Source of the DNA: Candidatus Methanomethylophilaceae archaeon
Lineage (GTDB): Archaea; Thermoplasmatota; Thermoplasmata; Methanomassiliicoccales; Methanomethylophilaceae
Assembly (NCBI GenBank): GCA_944322255.1
Contig: CALUOK010000009.1
Span: 1 to 64,000, forward strand
Direction: 5' to 3'
DNA: 64,000 bases
The translations under genes and the position numbers were made by a program. Below the pieces are notes generated by a model, which saw only the letters and a list, made by a program, of their open reading frames with translations, did no database searches and was not told the origin of the DNA. This document shows, piece after piece, positions 63,257-64,000 of this stretch. How positions within the stretch are numbered: position 1 is the stretch's first letter; the number at the start of each line of letters is the position of its first letter.

Positions 63257-63943
63257 ATGATCCAGAGGGAGATGCCCGACACGATATTCTACGAGTGCCC
63301 CGTGTGCGACGAGGAGACGGAGCACCAGATCCTCAAAGGCAGGATGGGCAAGGCCACCATCGAAGGCACATTCAGGTGCAACTCCTGCGGCCGCGTGACC
63401 AGCGAGACCATCAAGATCCCGGAGCTCATCGAGGTCCCTGTCGTGTTCAGCGACGGTGAGGTCTCCGAGACGACGAGGACGACCATCGAGAGCAACGACA
63501 TCATCGCCATAGACGACGAGTTCGAGCTCGACGACGGCAGGAAGGTCTGCGTCACCCATATCGATGTGGACAACGACAGGAAGGTCAAGAAGGCCCTGGC
63601 CACGGACGTCAGGAAGCTGTGGGTCAAGAGGTTCGATATCCTCAGCGTGAAGGTGTCCGTCAACGACGGTGGGAAGACATACTCCCTCAGGGTGGAGGCG
63701 GAGCCCGATGACGAGTTCGTCGTCGGCACCCAGCTTGAGTTCGAGGACTTCGACTGTCTGATCCACGCGATAAAGACCAAGCACAGCCTGGTCAGGCGCG
63801 GCGTCGCCGAGGCCAGGGACATCACCAGGATCTACGGCAAGATCAGGAAGAAGAGGTACGACGTGCTCGACTTCGACGACGATGACGAGTTCGATGAGGC
63901 GGAATACATCATCGACGACGATGACGACGACTACGACGAGTGA
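63257..63943 (+). CDS. HVO_0476-type zinc-finger protein
   Basis: A 228-residue archaeal protein. The N-terminal zinc ribbon is CPVCDEETEHQIL...CNSCGR (about 14-45). The middle is a beta-rich domain (VPVVFSDGEVSETTRTTIES; IIAIDDEFELDDG; VCVTHIDVDNDRKVKKA) and the last 25 residues are almost all acidic. The family is widespread in Euryarchaeota and thought to act with RNA or transcription; function unproven. The end overlaps the next gene. Confidence 0.85.
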   Translation: MIQREMPDTIFYECPVCDEETEHQILKGRMGKATIEGTFRCNSCGRVTSETIKIPELIEVPVVFSDGEVSETTRTTIESNDIIAIDDEFELDDGRKVCVTHIDVDNDRKVKKALATDVRKLWVKRFDILSVKVSVNDGGKTYSLRVEAEPDDEFVVGTQLEFEDFDCLIHAIKTKHSLVRRGVAEARDITRIYGKIRKKRYDVLDFDDDDEFDEAEYIIDDDDDDYDE

Positions 63944-64000
63944 CCTCCCGGTGCTCGAGCTGGACAGGGCGGGCTGGAGGGCCTGGCTGTCCGAGAACCA
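63921..64000 (+). CDS. Partial gene running off the window, possibly YdeI-like
   Basis: Only about 26 codons are seen. The frame from 63921 reads TTTTTSDLPVLELDRAGWRAWLSEN, with GTG 63951 an alternative start (beginning LELDRAG). The RAGWRAWLSEN segment resembles the start of YdeI/OmpD-associated proteins, which have a W-x-x-W-L-x-E-N-H pattern. With so little sequence this is a guess. Confidence 0.35.
   Translation, partial: MTTTTTSDLPVLELDRAGWRAWLSEN

Noticed and set aside
1-64000. CRISPR array, rRNA genes or insertion sequences
   Set aside because: No regularly spaced repeats, no rRNA-like sequence and no transposase reading frame were seen on either strand.

Overview
The window is from an archaeon, most likely a Methanomassiliicoccales-type methanogen or close Thermoplasmatota relative. 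Signs of this are an unsplit archaeal RNA polymerase B subunit with separate A1 and A2, L30e and archaeal NusA; GINS, GatD/GatE, a TrmI-type tRNA methyltransferase, pantoate kinase, DUF357 and an HVO_0476-type zinc finger; HypB and a DUF1638 protein; TATA boxes about 25-30 bases before many start codons, which implies leaderless mRNAs; and high-GC coding DNA. The assignment is by inference from gene content only.

Layout. 1-2.8 kb: ArsR and AbrB-type regulators and a tyrosine recombinase beside tRNA-Lys(CTT), probably the edge of an integrated element. 2.9-13.4 kb: housekeeping genes: CBS protein, two nucleic-acid or hydrolase genes, GINS, Toprim, thymidylate kinase, the CoA genes coaBC and pantoate kinase, PRPP synthetase, ProRS, DUF1638, TrmI and a MerR regulator. 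13.5-22.6 kb: tRNA-Lys(TTT) and the RNA polymerase operon rpoH-rpoB-rpoA1-rpoA2-L30e-nusA. 22.7-24.5 kb: a radical SAM gene and pyrF diverging from one palindromic TATA box. 24.6-31.1 kb: a 1897-residue STT3-like membrane protein with degenerate active-site motifs and a very large ectodomain, coupled to a secreted membrane-anchored partner. 31.1-35.0 kb: translin-like, truA, purD, hypB and a small membrane protein, all on the minus strand.

35.2-51.2 kb is the most interesting part: 16 kb entirely on the plus strand, with more mixed codon use than the genes either side and packed with conflict-system domains. It has two modules. Module 1 (36.0-44.9 kb): HD phosphohydrolase-RyR, SLOG-four-TM (SLATT-like), zinc-ribbon transglutaminase, Sel1 repeats (frameshifted), a TIR protein, an eIF2B-like protein lacking the isomerase cysteine, and a HAD phosphatase. 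Module 2 (44.9-51.2 kb): a 662-residue protein with a QW-like alpha/alpha-toroid motif, a KGGxGR MinD/ParA-like ATPase, an 859-residue protein with an embedded TIR domain, and a YkgJ-type cysteine-cluster protein. A protein with an R-x4-H (HEPN-like) motif precedes module 1. Overlapping stop and start codons tie the genes of each module together. I infer a nucleotide (NAD-derivative) signalling or immunity locus; no activity has been shown.

51.3-64 kb returns to housekeeping and accessory genes: gatD-gatE, an MFS transporter, a redox island (three flavodoxin-fold genes plus an NTF2-like gene, divergent from an HxlR regulator with a clear operator), a fourth flavodoxin-fold gene, a HemK2-like methyltransferase, DoxX, MATE, a sugar O-acetyltransferase, an MBL hydrolase, a zinc-finger protein and the start of a further gene.
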